Part shown: positions 61,613 to 64,000 of the stretch, one piece after another | Position numbering within the stretch: position 1 is the first letter of the stretch | Layout: the number at the start of each line of letters is the position of its first letter | Origin: Panulirus ornatus | Lineage: Eukaryota > Arthropoda > Malacostraca > Decapoda > Palinuridae | Assembly (NCBI RefSeq): GCF_036320965.1 | Contig: NC_092238.1 | Location: forward strand, 18,837,013-18,901,012 | Direction: 5' to 3' | Length of the DNA stretch: 64,000 nucleotides | The notes under the pieces: model-generated | Databases searched by the model: none | Told to the model about the DNA's origin: nothing | What the model saw: only the letters and a program-made list of their open reading frames with translations | Program-made: the position numbers and the translations under genes

Positions 61613-64000
61613 TTATCCCTGAGGCAGGGGAGAAAGAACTCTAACTTTGCATTCCCTGAGTGTCGGAGAAAGTGACTAAAGGGGTCGAAGCTTAGGGCTG
61701 GGTGCCCTCCCTGTCTTGTATTTCAGTGTTCAAAAGAGGAAACAGAAAAAGGAGCCAGGCAGGGAGTGGTCATCCTCCTCAAAGGCCCTGACTGGGATGC
61801 CTAAACATGTGGTTGTAACCAAGATGAGAAGAGAGGAGAGATAGGTACCATGTTTTCAGAAAGAAACCTGGATGATTTTGCTCTGAGTGAAACAAAGCTT
61901 AAAGCTAGAGAGAAAGAATGGTTTGGAAATGTATGAGAAAAGACGAGGGATGGTGAGAGGACAAGAGTTAAGAAAGTAGTAGCACTACTCCTAAAGCTGG
62001 AGCTGTGGGAGTGTGTGATAAAATGTGAGTAATTTCTAGATTGATGTAAGTAAAACTGAAAGTGGATGGTGAGAAAAAATGGATTATTATTAGTGCTTAT
62101 GCAGTTGTCGATGAAAAGAAAGATAATGAGAGGCAAGTGTTTTGGGAGCAGTTGAGTGAGATTGTCAGTAGTTTTGATGTAAGAGACCAGATAATGAAAT
62201 ACGGAGGTAGGTAATGTAGCAATTAAGGGTATAATTGGGGCGCATGGGGTACTCACTGTTATGAATGGAGATAGTGAACAGCTTGTAGAGTTGTGTGCTG
62301 AAAAGGGACTGGTGATGTGGAAGAAGCTTGTTTAAAAAGAGGGATATACACAAGTATATATATGTGAGTAGGAGAAATGGTCAGCAGGCATTATTAGGTT
62401 ATATATGAATTGATAGGTATGTAAAAAGACTTTTGGTTGCAAATGTGCTGAGAGTGGCAGCTGGTGGGATGTCAATCACTATCTTGTGAAGGCAAGGATA
62501 AAGATTTGTTGATGTTTTCAAAAAAGAGGAAACACTGTCTAGGAGACGAGAGTGGTGAGATTAAGTGAGCTTGGAAAAAAGACTTGTGTAAAGAAATATC
62601 AGGAGATATTAAGTATACAATGGCAAAAGGTGAGAGTAATGAAGAGAGGGGAGTGGGTGAGGAATGGTAAGTATTAAGGGAAGCAGTGACGACATGTGCA
62701 AGAGAGGCATGTGGCATGTGAAGGGTAGGAAGTGGGCAGAATGAAAAGGTTAATAACTGGTTGGATGAAGATGTAGAGATGATTATGAAAGAAAAAGGAG
62801 AGGCATTTGGATGATGCTTACAAGGATACAGGGAAGAAGTGCAAATGATTGGAGTATGTGTAAGAAAAAGTGGCAGCAGGTCAAGAGGAAGGTACAGGGA
62901 TTCAAAAAGAGGGCAAATGAGAATTGGGGTGTGCAAGCATTAGTAAACATTAGGGAGACTAAGATGTTTTGGGAGGACGTTGATAATGTGGAGAAAAAGA
63001 AGAAGAATACAAACATCATTGAAAAGGGCAAAAAGGAAAGCAGTAACAGGTTGTGATGAAGTGAGAAGAGATGGAGTGAGTATTTTGAAGGACTGTTGAA
63101 TGTGTTTGATGATAGGGTGGCGGATGTAGGGTGTTTGGGTCAGGGTAGTATTCAAAATGATAGTCACAGAAAGTGGTTTGGTGAAGAGCAAAGAGGTGAT
63201 GTAAGGCTTATGAAAAATGAAATGTGGCAAGGCAGCTGGGATGGATGATATTGCAGTTGAATTTATTAAGAAAGGGGGTGACTCTGTTGTCGACTGGTTG
63301 TTAAGAATTTTATATGTATATATGAGTCGTGGTGAGATACCTGAGGATTGGTGGAATGTATTTGTAGTGCCACTGTATAAAGGCAAGGTGGATAAAGGTT
63401 AGTGTTTAACCTACAGAGTTGTAATTTTGCTAAGTACACCTGGTGAGTTGTATGGGAGGGTATTGATTGAGAGTATGGAGGCATTCATAAAGCATCAGAT
63501 TGGGAAGAAGCAGAGTGGTTACAGAAGTGGTAGAGGATATGTGGATCAGATGTTTGCATAATGTGTTTGAGAAATCTTAAAGAAACAGATGGATTTGTAT
63601 GTGGAATTTCTGGATTTCAAGAAAGCATGTGATAGGGTTGATAGAGATGCCTTTTGGAAGATATTAAGAATGTACAGTATGGAGGAAAGCTGCTAGAAGC
63701 AGTGAGAAGTTTTTATCTAGGGAGTAAGGTATGATGTATAAGTAGGAAGAGAGAAGAGTGAGTGGTTCCAATGGAAGGTTGGTCTGTTGCAGGGATATGT
63801 GATGTCACCATGGTAGTTCGTTTTGTTTATGGATGTGGTAGTGAGGCAGGTAATTATGACAGTCTTGGAGAAAAGGGCAAGTATGTAATGTGAGCAGTAT
63901 GAGAGGGTCTGAGAAGTGAGCCTGTTGTTGTTTGCTGATATACAATACTCTTGGCAGATTCAAGTGAGAAACTGCAAAAGTATGTAAAAGGAGGAAGATA
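61613..64000 (+). mobile_element. RTE-1 LINE relic, runs off the window end
   Basis: Begins with a 5' end (tatccctgaggcaggggaga, 61615) and continues through endonuclease (61800-62500, many stops), linker (62500-63060), early reverse transcriptase ('MDDIAVEFIKKGGDSVVDWL' in part, 63240-63300; 'VPLYKGK' 63369-63390) and a decayed palm near 63930. Frameshifts throughout. It continues beyond 64000. Confidence 0.75.

Noticed and set aside
1..64000. tRNA, rRNA or snRNA genes
   Set aside because: No cloverleaf with A/B boxes or rRNA-like block was recognised by eye; a covariance-model scan would be needed to exclude small RNAs.

Overview
This is a eukaryotic nuclear window, most likely from a decapod crustacean (inference: the dominant RTE-type retrotransposon, the Penelope-like and CR1/L2-type relics and the abundant (TA)n/(GATA)n microsatellites fit large decapod genomes; nothing here fixes the species). 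It is the repeat-filled intronic territory of one recognisable host gene, TSC2 (tuberin), read on the + strand. Three TSC2 exons are visible (33191-33377, 33527-33723, 36944-37012), with matching splice phases and consensus splice sites; together they are only about 450 bp of 64 kb.

Most of the rest is copies of one APE-endonuclease/reverse-transcriptase non-LTR retrotransposon, called RTE-1 here (RTE-like; 5' UTR about 130-160 bp, one ORF of about 1000 codons, 3' UTR ending in a gcgacaaag-type A/T-rich tail). More than 25 fragments lie on both strands, from badly decayed to nearly intact (long ORFs at 15170-17044, 19699-20901, 22784-24784, 52170-53879, 59531-60775). Many copies are nested, head-to-head, internally deleted or tandemly duplicated. 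A short non-autonomous element of about 240 bp (six copies or fragments) is built from the 5' UTR and the 3' terminus of RTE-1, with the whole ORF removed; two copies carry clear 13-bp target-site duplications.

Other elements: a second RTE-type LINE (RTE-2) at 24758-30715 (-), whose last ~300 bp of ORF has been amplified in place into about 18 tandem units; GATA-tailed elements at about 6580-6975, 31380-31960, 36064-36375 and 37496-37735 that appear to share the RTE-2 3' tail; CR1/L2-type LINE relics at about 4230-5880, 21721-22575, 37770-38185 and 55490-56060; a 454-bp Tigger/pogo-like DNA transposon (1804-2257) with TA duplication; and a Penelope-like element (58816-61189, -) split by an RTE-1 copy with a recoverable target duplication.

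Layout: 1-24.8 kb RTE-1 mosaic with CR1, Tigger-like and GATA-tailed pieces; 24.8-30.7 kb RTE-2 and its satellite; 30.7-38.2 kb the TSC2 exon island with SINE and fragments; 38.2-53.9 kb three long RTE-1 copies plus fragments; 53.9-56.4 kb microsatellites, SINEs, an unassigned acidic 191-codon ORF (54240-54815) and a CR1 ORF1 relic; 56.4-64 kb RTE-1 and Penelope. No rRNA, tRNA, CRISPR or operon-like organisation was seen.
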